DNA of 64,000 nucleotides from contig NW_020825289.1 in assembly GCF_003286085.1 (NCBI RefSeq), forward strand, positions 14,694,001 to 14,758,000, in the 5' to 3' direction. A program made the position numbers and the translations under genes. Source of the stretch: Drosophila persimilis. Lineage: Eukaryota > Arthropoda > Insecta > Diptera > Drosophilidae. Each line of letters opens with the position of its first letter. Within the stretch, counting starts at the first letter, position 1. Positions 24,297 through 36,900 of the stretch are shown here, piece after piece. The notes beneath the pieces were generated by a model that saw nothing but the letters and a program-made list of their open reading frames with translations, had not been told where the DNA came from and searched no databases.

Positions 24297-25013
24297 GCAG
24301 TACCCATCTAAGACGCTGCTACATATCTCGACACACTTGTGTTAGTACATATGTATATTGGTTAGTTAGCCGCTTGATGGTCGAGCAAGCTCCGAGGGTG
24401 TTACCATGTCGGTGCTCTCGGCCACTGGTGCCGGTTGTTGTTGCCGCTTGACGGCTCCGGCTCCCGGCTACCGGTGCACCCGCCAAATGCAGATGCCGTG
24501 ATTGTTGTCTCAGATTGCATGTGGAATGCAAAGACCAGAAGCCAATTTGTTATTGTGTGGTTGGTTGTCGCTGCTACCGTTCAGTTTCAGCCGCTTCTTG
24601 GGCTGAGACTGCTGTTTTCGACCTACCCTGCCATAAGAATAGAGTACCAACATTGGTTATTCTACTCTGTCGGTGGGATCCGATCCCCCTGAACTTAAAT
24701 AATAATAGGTACGGCATATCATTCAAATTACGCTCAAAATTGGTGAAACGATGCTTTGTTTATCACTTAAGCATTATTAAAATTATTATTATATTATGGT
24801 TGTTGATTCGATAAGGGTACAAATGCTTCGCTATAAATAAGTTGTTGCTGCCTTTGGGCTTACTCTTGAATGTTATTAATTTTGTAAGCGAATTTTCGTT
24901 TTCGGTTTTTAGGACTTTCGCGTGCCGTCGTTTGGCTTCTGTTGATGTTTCGGCCCAGCCCCTTTCCAGTCAGATCCAGATCTCAACTGTAGACGGAGAC
25001 GGAGGCAGGGACC

Positions 25014-25053
25014 AGAACCAGAACCAGGACCGAGACCGAGACCGAGACGAAGA
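25014..25053. repeat. CAGAAC/CGAGAC hexamer repeat
   Basis: Tandem hexamers drifting from CAGAAC to CGAGAC. They keep long frames open on both strands. Confidence 0.8.
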
Positions 25054-25228
25054 CCCCGAGCCAGACAGCTCGTCGCAGTGGCAGAGGCTGTGGCAGCAGA
25101 CACAAGTAATGTTGATGTTGGCATTTAACCAGGCGTGTGTTGTAGTCGCATCTTGTGGATTGTCAAAATTGACAATGAATGCGTTTGCCAGGAGATGGCG
25201 ATTGGGGATGGCGACGGGACAGAGACTG

Positions 25229-25295
25229 ATGGAGATGGTTATGGAAATGGAGATGGAGATGGAGATGGGGCAGGGACTGAGACTGGGGCTGAGGC
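25229..25295. repeat. GGAGAT hexamer repeat
   Basis: Imperfect GGAGAT/GGGACT hexamers in the 20-28 kb spacer. Confidence 0.8.
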
Positions 25296-25530
25296 TGACC
25301 CAGCCATGTGTGGAGACAAGTGCATGTCTCTCTTGTCTGCAGTTTGTCTGGAGACCGCCGCAGAACAGACAGTTGCTGCTGTCGATGTCGATGCTTCTGT
25401 CCTTAACTGACGTAGATGCAGATGCAGATGCGACGCAGTTGCTGCTGCTGGGCTGTGTTGTTTGTTGCATCCAAATATGGACCATGGCTGGCCTGGTCTG
25501 GTCTGGTCTGGTCGCTGTGGCTCTGTCCTG

Positions 25531-25570
25531 CAGTGGCAGTGGCAGTGGCAGTGGCAGTGGCAGTGGCAGG
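25531..25570. repeat. GTGGCA hexamer repeat
   Basis: Six or more perfect GTGGCA units, followed further on by CGTCG pentamers (25722-25745) and GACTGG hexamers (25771-25808). Confidence 0.9.
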
Positions 25571-27337
25571 TGAAGCAGCCGCACTCAGCGCAGGCAGGCT
25601 CTTCGGATAGTTTGTGGCTGATGCTGATGCTGCTGCTGCAGTTTCACACATTGCGTTTCGTAAAGTTATTTAAATGATATGCATATGCAATGTAGGAGCT
25701 CTTCTGGTGCTCTGTCGTCCGTTTCGTCGCGTCGCGTCGCGTCGCGTTGTCTGGTAGCTGTAAACTGAGACTGCGACTGCGACTGGGACTGGGACTGGGA
25801 CTGAGACTGCGTTTGTCTTCTTGGAGTTTGCCTTTGCCAGCAATTATGAGCGTCTGGCCGTCTGGCATTTTACAATATTTTTAATTATCTCGTTTTTTTT
25901 TCCCAAGCACAGATAACCATCGCATATTGGAGTTGCTTCTTTTTGAGCCACAACACGCCAAATTGTCGCCGCTGTTAATTGCCTTCGGTCGGCCATCTTG
26001 TCGGGACTTGTCGATGACTAAGCAAAGAACGAAACTTGGGGTCTGGAGGCTGCCTCCTGGCTCCTGGCTTCTGGCTCCTGGCTCCTGGCTGTCTGTTGTC
26101 TTACTAACATGGAACGTAAATTAATGCAGATACGAGCAGTCCCCTGTCCTGTCCATGTCCAGACATGGCCAAGACAGCCAAGAACCACCACCAATTTGAG
26201 GTGTGGTGTGTGGTAGTAAAAGTGAAAAGTAACTCTCAGCCAATGGATCGCAATCGTCACTTTATCTATCGAATGAGGCACCTGTCGCCACGCCATCACT
26301 ATGAGCGGACTGGCCAGACCATTGAGTGATAGAGTCTGCGAATGAGCTTCAGATTCAGTCTCTAAATAAATAAATGAAGATGCAACCAGGCCGTAAATGG
26401 CATAAATGCCTTCCATACCCTAGCATTCTCCTCTCGTTACGTGATTACATATAGACATATAGTAGCTGCTGCAGAAGTATAAATAAATATTGTACATACA
26501 ATATATCGGTTTTGGGTCTGAAGCGTATTTATAAGTACCGCAGGGAAAGGGACTCGATGCCTGGGATGGCTGGGACGGCACGTGCCGGCACGTCAGTATG
26601 CCATGCCAGACCCTTCCTATCCCTGCCAAGATGACGATGGCAAGCAGAATGTACGAGTATGTATAAATTGTGGGCCAGGTAGGCCATAGCTATGGCAATG
26701 ACATATAAATGAATGAAATGTCGTTTATGGTAATTTTTCCCTGTCCAAGTATGTGCTGCGGGTTCGCGAAACTATGCCAATGATGGACAACTTTTCCAAA
26801 TGGGGTTAATAAAATCGAAAAATCTCCGAAATGGGAACACTTCTCGGCTATACTCGTATAAGGAGACGTGTGCGCATCATACTTGCCCTATTTTAAGTTT
26901 AAAACTTAATGTTAACACATTTAAAGTGTTTGTATTCTTTATAAACTTTAAGGTCTTTTGAGGACTCACAATGCACAAGAGTCTGTTTAAGAGTCTAAGC
27001 CTCTTGTTTTTGTTCTACATGTATTCAAGCACCTTTTAAAAAATATGGACACCCAATTGACATGTAATTTCATTACTTTTGATCTGAAAACCTATTAAAA
27101 TAAACAAACTTTACCTTTTTCGGTATTTTTAAATTAATGTTTTCCTTTACTTTCATCTCCTATAAGAAAGATGATTCGGATAACACTTTTCCCCCAAAGT
27201 CTCTCTTACAAATTTAACTATCTAAAAAATCACAGAAAATTAGCCCAGTCTCGGCTAACGGTATAGTTTTTAACTTTTAATAGTTGTAATGTATTTTGTA
27301 AAGTCTTAGTATAAAAATATGTTATATATGAAATAAA

Positions 27338-27685
27338 ATGGACCGTTTCATTCTCCTATTTTACATTTTGTCGTACGAATGTAACCTAACCCCAGAATGG
27401 AACTTCCCTTATGCAGTTATTTTCAGATCAGAATGTGACATATTTCTATTAATTCTATCAAGACGGGAAATACACTACACGAAAATACACGTCATCTCGA
27501 ATTCAAATTATAACGTTTTTTACACCACTTTAGTACATGACAATGCATTTGGTTCCCGCCTGAAAGCATGCTTAACATACGAACTTTTTAATCTAGATTT
27601 CACTCGAAATAATGTTATTTGGGGTCCATTTTTTCATATTTTTGCGCATATATTTATCTTCCTATTATCTCTGGAAAAAAGATAA
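27338..27685 (+). other. Candidate orphan open reading frame, 115 codons
   Basis: ATG-initiated frame of 115 residues in an AT-rich part of the spacer, where stops should be frequent. The N-terminus is hydrophobic (MDRFILLFYILSY), and a second hydrophobic stretch lies near the end (FFHIFAHIFIFLLSL). AATAAA follows 13 bp after the stop (27698-27703). A TATAAAAA word at 27310-27317 is too close to the ATG to place the start codon inside its transcript. I see no family resemblance. It may be chance. Confidence 0.2.
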
Positions 27686-28387
27686 CCTGTCATCGGGAAT
27701 AAAAGGGTCAAAAAATCACTTTTAAACAAATTTCAGTAACGGTTTTACTGTGGCGCCACTGAATATGTAGATATTCATGTACGAGTGAAAAAAACTACTT
27801 CGGTAAAATATGCCACAATTGGATATTGGCCGGATCTATCTAGGTTTCTCGCCAAAGGAACACGTACATATATAAATACTTATTGTTGAGATATTGAGAT
27901 ACTTTATTAAAAGCCTACGATTGTTTGGTTTCATACGGTTTATTGTGGGTGATGGTATATAATGCGATACAGAGTGGAAGGAATAGCGAAGGGTTCGTGT
28001 TTGATTTATGACGAGAGCACGAGTCTGTTGGACGACTAGCTCGTTTTAAGAAGGTCTAGACTAAATTCAAGGGTCAGGACCGCCTGCGTGATTGCACGTG
28101 CTCTAATACAAGAGAGAGCGATGGGGAAGGCGAAAGAAAGAAAGTCGCGGGAGAACGGCTGCATAGGCTGCTACCGCTAGGAGGCATATGTATGTATGTA
28201 TGTATATAGGTTACGGTGTGGTATAGTGGATTTAACTCCACTTGGATGGAACTGCTTCACCCAACACCTAAGTTTACCTCAAACTATCGAAACTCCATTA
28301 CACCCAAGTACAAATTGTCATCACAAATTCAACAATAGCTAGTTTTTTTTTTCTATTTACATATCATATTAACGGATCAGCTGGACC

Positions 28388-29606
28388 ATGATGTGCGACG
28401 TAGGAATGCCGTGCGTATATGATCCGGGTCAGTGCACGGCTCCGGCCAACGTGAAGCCGCGCTTGTTCACGATCATGCTGCTCCATTGCTGGCAGCGGGA
28501 GTACGACAAGCGACCGTACAAGAAGTTCCAGTTCCGGAGACTGGACTTTGAGGAGCGTATTGGTCGGAGATACCATTGTATTCGTGACTTTCGCATCATC
28601 GTGAACTTTCTGTTGCGCCGATCCCTGCTGGAGGTGTCCATCTGGAGCGTGGTGGTTAGCAACTGGGATGCAAAACTGCTGCAGGAGTTTGCCCTCTCGC
28701 TGATTAGCGTGTGGAAGATCGAGCTGAAGCTCATGCAGCTGCCAACCGAGTTCTTTGTGATGTTGCGCCTCAATGCGGCAAAGATGGAGGTCGTCGAGCT
28801 CAGTTTGGAGGGTAAGAGAGGGTCTGCCGGAGTCCCAGGTCCAGTAAGTCACCGTCTCACCCACAGGCACGCCCCTCAGCGATCAGAATGTTCGTATGCT
28901 GCGAGAATTCTTGCTGGTCAACAAGACCCTGCACACCCTCAACGTGTCCCACTGCAGTCTTACCCAGTACAACTTCGCCCTGATAGCCGATGGCGTCCAC
29001 AAGTCGGGTGTGCGCAGCCTGAATGCCAGCCGCCTCCTGGGCCTCAAGCTCAGCCTGGACACGGAAAAGATGGCCTCAATAATTGGCTCTCTTCTGATGC
29101 AGAACCACCTAGTTGTGCTCACTCTGCAGCACTGCGAGTTCACGGCCCAGGACATGCAGCCCATTTCCGAGTATCTGTACGGAAGCAGGTGCGCATTGCG
29201 CGAGCTCAATCTGGCCAGCAATCTGATTGCCGCCGATGGCACCCTTTTCCTAATGCGAGGCATAGCGCAGGGTGGCGGCCTGGAGCTGCTGGATATTAGC
29301 TGCAACAGTATTGGCACCCATGGCGGTGAATGGATCGCCATGTATCTCAGCTCGTGCCGTATGCTGCAGCACTTGTATCTAAACTACAACGACATTGGAG
29401 AATCCGGCATCAATCTCATTCTGCTCACCATCAAGAAGGAGTCAAAGATGAAGCGCCTGAATCTCTATGGCAACAGTTTCGATTCTCGCTCGGCCATGAT
29501 CGTGCGGCGATTACTGGACGCAGAGGTGCTGTTCCACGAGGAAATCGATATAAGTTATACCTACGATGAGGCCCTGCAGGACTATCGCATTGTGCCCTGG
29601 CGTTGA
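28388..29606 (+). CDS. Leucine-rich repeat protein, ribonuclease-inhibitor type
   Basis: Two exons, 28388-28811 and 28867-29606, give 387 residues. The donor is GTAAGA and the acceptor CCCACAG, in phase 1. Residues 1-141 form a helical, Cys/Trp-containing N-terminal region that I do not recognise. From residue about 163 there are at least six repeats of 27-29 residues of the ribonuclease-inhibitor LRR class: LHTLNVSHCSL, LVVLTLQHCEF, LRELNLASNLI, LELLDISCNSI, LQHLYLNYNDI and MKRLNLYGNSF. There is no signal peptide or membrane segment, so it is probably cytosolic and binds a protein partner. Similar repeats occur in NLRC3, LRRC34 and the ciliary DRC5, and I cannot choose between them. A stop codon lies in frame a few codons upstream of the first ATG, which supports this start. 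The D. melanogaster neighbour with this layout may be CG8197 (from memory). Confidence 0.88.
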
Positions 29607-30960
29607 CAGGAGAAAGGATAGTATTTGCCTTCAAAAAGTTGTGTTAAAATTATTCAAATAAAATGAATCTAGCCTTCCGCATGAGCTATTGATTGGCAAA
29701 GTTTCCTACCAATTAGATGATTACTACTAGTATTGACAGTTTTGTTTCCATTTCCATCCGTTATCATCATTCTTCTTGCTCATCTCTAGTACCTGCAGGA
29801 AGAAAAGCTTCCCGCCGCACACGTGCTTCTATTTCCATCTCTGTCTTCGTGCGAACTGAAAAGATGAATGAAATGAGTCGACAGACGAAAGCGTTGCCAG
29901 GCTCTGCAAAAAAATGACCTCTTTTGAGAGAGAGCTGACACAGCTTAAAGCTCTGGTTAAACAGCTGTGCGATGTCTGGCAACTTTCGCTTTCGTTTCCT
30001 TCCTTCCGGCTTTTGCTTTGTTATTGAGAGAGCGCTGCTCTCTTGCATGTTAATGTGTGCATGTGTTTGTGTGTGTGTGTGTGTGCGAGTGTGTCCTTAA
30101 AGTGTGTCTGAGTGTGTGCATTATTGTTGGCAATTTCAAAGTCAAAAAAACAACAACAATAAGAGCATTATGCGCAGCCAACAACTGCGAAGCATTGAGA
30201 ACAGAACAGAGCTTGAGCAGCAAACGAGACACGACGCGACACGAGGCAAAAGCAGCAGCAGCAGCAGACACAGAGGCAGGCCGCGACGACAGGACAACGC
30301 CAACGTTATCCTTGTTGAGAGTTTCGCAATATATTTGTATTGCAGCAGTCTCAACGAAAGCGTCGAACCAACCTAATCGCATCGAACACCCGATTAAACG
30401 GTCAGAAAACTTCAGCAAAAAAATGCAGTGACAATTTCTACACAAATAACATAAAATAAATGAACTGAAAAAACAGTTAAAAAAAAAACAAATAGTTTAT
30501 TTGCCAATAAATAAATCCTTGAGTAAAAATCTTGGTCCTGTGCGCACGTGTATCTTGTATAATTCTTGTATAACTTTCAATCAAACTTCAAGCAACAATC
30601 TGAGGAAAAGTGTTCGGAAACTGTCTCAATTATTTGCCATTACTTTAGCTACATTTTGTTTGTTTGCTTGCAGACGGCTGCTGCTGCTTCCTTTGAGCTG
30701 AGCTATCTTTAATCAAAAAAAATAAAAAATAAACAACAAAAAATCACGCCAACAACCCACCTAAACTTAACCAAACCTAAACCAAGCTCTCTGCTGGAGT
30801 ACAACTAAAGGCAAACTCAACTACGTAAACTCGACTAAAACTGAAGCAGAAACAGGAGCAGAAGCAGAAAGCTGTTAAAACTTTTACTTTTACTATTACT
30901 CGTACAAAACTAAACTAAAGAGGAACTGGCCAAAAGCCCAGCCGGGGCCAAGTGAGCAAA
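29607..30960 (+). other. 3' UTR of the LRR gene, then 5' UTR/promoter of the amino-acid transporter
   Basis: The first about 80 bp are LRR 3' UTR. From about 29.9 kb the sequence has GAGAGAG words and a (GT)n tract at 30067-30086. After that comes an A-rich and CAA-rich stretch typical of a long Drosophila 5' UTR, ending at the transporter ATG. No coding frame is convincing and the start site is not visible. Confidence 0.55.
29657..29662 (+). terminator. Poly(A) signal AATAAA of the LRR gene
   Basis: AATAAA lies 51 bp after the LRR stop codon. Confidence 0.7.
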
Positions 30961-33900
30961 ATGAACGACAGTCGACGCAACACGGCCACAGAATTTAGCT
31001 ACATTCTTCAGCGTCAGGTGAGTCAATGCCAATGTCTACTGTACTCCACTGTAATTACACTGTACAATATATGCACTTACAATTACTACAGTTTGATATG
31101 AGCCAGTTTTTGGCGTCCCAGCTTGACTTCAACCAAGCTCGTACTAGTAGTTCTTTTGTTGCACACTAATTGCACCCACTCGGATGCGCCAGCCAACGCA
31201 GGAAACCCAACTAATTGCACACACACGGACTAAACTGGGGGGCTATTACCCAGATGAACCTCTACCCTACAGCGCTTTGACAGATCTGCTTCGCCTACAG
31301 GGCAAATTTAATAAATGTTCGCCTTCTTTTTGTCCACATTGTGGCAATCTTACACAATTTATATCGTCAACATGTTGTGGCTTGTCAAATGAATTGTTAA
31401 TAAACAACAGCCCTTGTCAATCCATCAAAATGTACCCATCCATGGAAACCATCCTGGAAACCATCCTTCCTTCTCCCGCAGGCGTTTTGCATACACCAAT
31501 CTGGCTGCAGGATTTCGGCAGCTGCCGATGCTCGAGCCCCGATGCCACAATGGATTATGCTCAATAATCCCTTAAGCTCGTTATGGATTCCATTTCATTC
31601 CTTTCGCTTTCTGAAATTGGCTTGCGTGTCCGCCATACACACACACGCATACAAGCATACACGAGGACGAAAACTGTTAAATCAATTTGTTTTCATTCAC
31701 CCACTGCCAACTGGCACGAAAACGCTTTCCCAGCGATGTCCCAACCCCAACAGGACCTTTCCCGTCCTCCCCGCCCAGGCAATGACACATTACAATCATC
31801 AAATCGTGTCCTGATTGAGTGATAATCAAAATCACAATTCACAACAACATGCCACGGCCCTGGTATGATTAATGGATAGATCCCACTACACAGGCAGAAC
31901 AAACAGAAGTGTTCTGAAGATAGAAATTCGAAGATACATTGTCTCTCCGATGGCCTTTATGGGGCGAGAACTTTTGTGAGGAAGGAACGCAGCGAACTTT
32001 TTAGGGACTTTAAACTTCAGTGGAAAATTTAATTAAGCCTTAAGCTCCCAAGAGTGCCGCTCGCATACTTGATAACAAAATCAATAAGAGGCAAGAGCGA
32101 ACACGACCTTTAATTACACAACACATACTCGAGTGGAGGAGGATTTATGAGGCCTGCTCCACAAACCGATGAGTGGAGCCTGACTTGCACTTGCCTCATC
32201 CGCATCCTCATCCGCATCCGCATCCTCATCCGCATCCTCATCTCTGCCGCATCCCCATCCACTTAATCGCCACGTTTAGTATTCAAGGCATGTGGCGCCC
32301 TGGCATCTGCTGGCTGGCCTTGGCCAGGCTCGCTGCTGTGCCAGCTGAGGCATCAAATAAGAATGTCAGCAACAGCAGCAGCAGCAGCAGCAACAGGAAC
32401 CGTGATAGGGACAGGGATAGGGAGAGGGAGAGGGACAATGACAATGACGCCCACGATGAGATAACAGAAATCAATGTCAGAGAGGCATCAGCCAGTGCAC
32501 TGGCTAAACTCGGACAGACTGGGCTTCCCTCCCCCACTCCCTCCCACGCCCCAACAATTAACTTCTATTAGAATTTCAAATTGGCCACTAAGCCCCACTA
32601 ATTCAATCCCAATACCAATCCCAATCCCAATTGACCCAATTAAATCAAACGTCACTCGGGCCAAAAGAAGACAACGGAAAACTGAACAGGAATACCCAAT
32701 TTAAATAAATTTCAAATCCAATGGCTATTGATGGCTGTCAGCAGACCCAAACAGGCAGGGAGACTACGTCTACGTCTACAACTAAGTGGATGATGGAGTG
32801 TGGGTACGGGTGCTCGAGTGGATGAGTGGTGTGTGCCAGGCACTCGAGCTGAAAGTGAATTGTGGTCGAGCAAGTGTCAAGTGCAAATTGTGTGGAGGCG
32901 TACCATGTGGCGTATGCGTAATGTGTCTGAAGAATTATGCAATGCACACAAAACTGTTGCATACCTGGATGGGTTGGAGCCTAGGCTGACAGGCAATCAA
33001 AACGAGTCGCAAATCTCATCCGTGGCCCCTGCCTTAAGACGTCGTCGTGGTCGTTGGCAGGTTCTTCTATCCATCTCGTGGGGATCTGGGGATCGGTGGG
33101 TGGTCTGCATTGTGTGTCCTAAATGGTTTCGATTTCCCGTTTGCCTTGCAAAGCGATTTCGGCTCTCTGATGGATTCTTCCTCACCCGCCGCGCGCGCTT
33201 TCTTTGTGGGGGAAACAATAAAAGCAAACGCGTTCTGGGCCACTGTGTTTCTGTATATGTATCTGTGGCTGTGGCTGTGGTTGTGGCTCTGTCTGCATCT
33301 CGGAAATTGACGAGGGAAACGATAAAAAGGAAAGATACTCGTATTCAACCATCCACTGAGCCCCGCGCATTTGCCACAGCGGAAGGGGAGTGCAGATATA
33401 TTGTATACACACGTGTTCCATAAAGATACATACGAGTATATGCACACACTCGTATAAAGATAGAAAATATATGTATTTCACATGCGAATAAATTGGGATT
33501 GTTTTTTTCGATCCGACACCCCCTCAATTTTGGTATGCAATGCACATATGTATATATTCGTATTCTCGTATTCTCGCATGTTTTTGTTTTTCTGATTTGA
33601 TACATATTTTTGTTTGATTTTTTTTATGGGGCATGGAATTGGAGTGCTGGTGCTGTGACAGCCCCGCTCAATGGCTATGAAGTGAACTCGACTTTAATGG
33701 TTAACAATTTGATTCTTATTCATTTCAACAGGGCAGCGATGTGTCCGTTGCCGAGGCCTATGCATTCGACGACTTCAACAATTTAATGAAGGTAAAATTT
33801 GACCTACATTCCCAGTCATTCTTCTAGTCCCCAGCTGCACTCGCACTGCCATTCGTAGTAGTCCACATTCACATATAGTACTATTCCTCTTCACATTCAT

Positions 33901-36900
33901 TAAATTCCAAGTGCCGCCTTCACATATACATATGTACCCAGAGAACGAGAACGAGAATGAGTCAGAGTCAGAGTCAGAGAGCGGAAGGAACATTTCAGGC
34001 ATTCTGGCCGCGACCTTTTCCCAGGTCTTTTGGGTGGCCGACTGCCATTCGTGGTCCAAACTGCTCTTGGTCTCTGGACATCAAAAGAATTTTCTTATTA
34101 AGAAATATTTTCCTGTCGCTGCTGTTCTACTCTGTAGACTTTGCCTTCGTGCGCTCATTATTAAATATTGCATCAAACAAAATCTCGTACCAGTTGATAA
34201 CGATGATAAATTACAATCAAAAATGTACCATATTTCTTTCGAGGTGGAAAGAAACATTCATTGGAGTGAAATAAAGAAGAGGTGCCAGTACATAATTTGG
34301 AAATAAATACAAACTAAGCCGTCCAAAAGTGAGGACCACAAAACAAAAGGATAAGCTGAAGCTTAGAACAGAAAATAATACCAGAGAATGTCAGCCACAA
34401 AAGGGATTTCCTCTACATGCTTGCTTTTTTGGGGGGAAAAAGGGGAAAGGAAAGCAATAAATGTTGGCCTAGAACTTGAAGAACGGAACATTGTGTAATA
34501 TTTGATGCATTACCATGCATAAGTAAGGAATTTCATTCGGATCCCTCTCTCTCTGGAGCCCGTTGTGTGGGTGGGTGGCTTTTGTTGTTTTCTTAGGCCC
34601 TCGCACAGAAAGTTTTGCTGTTGGCGAAGCCATTAGGCAGCCAAGGCTGTCCGAATTCCGACATTAAAAGTAGCCGGGATGGGTGTACGGTGCGGAAAAG
34701 GAGTCCTGATTGTTTGCTCAACTAATGGCCGCGTCGCCACCAAGGCAAATTGCCAATAGTTGAGACGCTCTCAACCACCTCGTGGCTGGTTCTCAATTAG
34801 GCTTTTCTGTGGGCCACAGTCGAAGATGGCTGATTAATTGCAGTAGAAAGCAGTTAAAAGGAACGGCAGAAATTGAATTAAGCACTGAAAATGCCAGTCA
34901 AAATGTGAAGGACAGGTCGAAACCTACCATTTTAAACCTACCTCTAGACTGTGCGCCATTTGGCTGCCTTGCATGTTTGTGTTTTCTTTGGCACCGCATG
35001 GTGATAGCGGTGGGAGCCGGGGTGGGCCATGGGCTCTGTTTGTCTATCCTCATGTGTGCAGGCAGCCCAGGCAACGGCATGGCGGTGGCAACAATTGCAA
35101 CGATGTCGACACGTTGTGTCAATATTTCCCCCCCCAGCCAAAACACAAGCTGCAGTGCAAAAGTTGAGCAATTCCTGCGGCGAGTGTCACGTTAACATTT
35201 TGCCACTCGCATCATTTTGGGTCCCGTCTCCCCTGTTAGCATAAACCATTCACCCCATGTCCATGCCCACCGGCACAGTGTTTGCCTAAACGTTTCCATT
35301 AAAGTGAAAATTGTTACTCCCATTGTGTTGCTTTCTTTCGTTCTAATTTCATTAGCCAAGCCCGGACTAGCCAAAAATATTTGTCCATTTTTAATCAAAC
35401 AATTTCCTTGGGCTATTGCAGCATCCCTCGTGGGGTATATGGGCACTTGGCTGGGATAGGAATACAATAGAAAGAGGGAGGGAGTGCTTTGGAGATGTAT
35501 TGATCCCTGCAAAATACAAAACACAAGCTATGGCAAATATATCGCAATATAAATAGAGGGTACATTTGATTCGATCATTAAGTTAGATGTAACAGCAACA
35601 GGAAATGAGGACGAGAGTTGGAAAGGCAGGAGCAGGGTATGCGGGATCCCCAAACACATGAGTGTTATTAATTAAAATCGTGCAGTGCATGAAATGGTTT
35701 GTTTGCCATCAGGCCCGGCCCACTCTCTGGACCAGGTCGGAATCGTTTTGGCTTGGCGTGATTTCAGGCTTCTGGATTCTCATGGAGATTGCCTTCAGTG
35801 TTTCGGGTCTCAGGTCTCAGTGTTCCTATTTGTGTTTGTGTTTGCCTTCGACAGTGTTTGTCTTTTATTAGAAAGGTTCTGTTAGACAGGACAGGTACAT
35901 ATATTTGCTGGGATGGCCTGCCCGTGCAGGGGGGGGGACCGGGACCGTATACGTGAGCATCCGAGAAAGCCTCGAACAATTTGCATCTCTTGTTCGCAGT
36001 TCCCTGTTTCTCTGTTTCCCTTTTTTCCATTTTCTTTTCGTTGTTGCCTTTTTCCTGCTTTACACGCTGATTCCTCAATCGAGTTTCGACTGAGATTTTT
36101 TTCGGCCGTTTTCGCTTTTTCCTTTTTGGCAATTAATTGGATTTGCAAGGTTTAATTGCTGACAAGGGAATGCCGACAAATTATTTATGAGAATTTTTAC
36201 TGGAAATTCAAGGAGGCTTTTATGTGCATAAATATTCGTTGGCCCAGCCCAAAAGTGCGGACAGCACAATTGTCCTGCATCAGACTTCCGGTTGCCGGCT
36301 CTCGGCTCGTGACTCCTTTTTGATATATGAATAATTCCATTCCCAAAAATATGCTCGATTGCACAACGGCAACAGACTTTGTTCATTCATACATATCATT
36401 TATTCAGTCATTTATTTATGATAATCTGTGAGGATAGTTTCATTCAGGTTGAGGGACAAGTGGCAATAAAAATGTAATGTAGGGGTAATGTTTCCAATGA
36501 TGAAATAATCAAGTCAACTGGCTATAAATTATCCCGTTTAGTGTGTGGCATTGTTTCACCCACTCGTATTGCATCACCCGCTCCATTACGGAGTGGAGTG
36601 GGTTCCCGGAGCTTTGAAAGGCGAGGATAGCGCACAGCCCTGCAGCCCTGCTCCCCTGCAGCCCTGCACCCCTCAGACTCGAGATTAACGTTGGCCCATT
36701 TGCCTTCTCCATTTGCCATTCGACGCGGCAATTTGTTTTTCCTGTGCGGGGGTAGCGTGGAAACGGGGCCAGAGGCCAGGAGACAGAAAACGGAGGACAG
36801 AAACAGGACGTCTGACAACGGATACTTTGTAATTTCATTTGGCCGCAGCTGCTGCTGCCGCTGGTCGCAACCTTGCCAGGATGCTCCACCCTTGGCATTG

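Larger units (their letters stand above)
19979..28387. other. 8.4 kb spacer between the propeptide gene and the LRR gene
   Basis: No gene supported. The first few hundred bases (to about 20.4 kb) are the 5' UTR and promoter of the minus-strand propeptide gene, although no clear TATA box is seen. The rest has (CAT)n/ATC tracts at 21710-21760, proline/glycine-like trinucleotide runs at 22735-22790, and hexamer repeats at 24.2-25.8 kb. Many ACGAGTA words occur, and one 115-codon ATG-initiated frame is listed separately. Long open frames at 24842-25573 and on its opposite strand come from the hexamer repeats. Confidence 0.65.

Noticed and set aside
24842-25584. Long overlapping open frames on both strands (243 and 204 codons)
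   Set aside because: Both are made from hexamer repeats whose 6-bp unit avoids stops. No domain, no splice context and no start context.
30057-30445. Frames of 124 and 131 codons in the transporter 5' UTR
   Set aside because: They arise from a (GT)n tract and AGC/CAG repeats, and sit in probable 5' UTR.
32800-33423. 207-codon plus-strand frame in the transporter intron
   Set aside because: No ATG at the start and no family resemblance. It lies in an intron rich in GTGG/CTGTGG repeats. One such frame is expected by chance in 64 kb.
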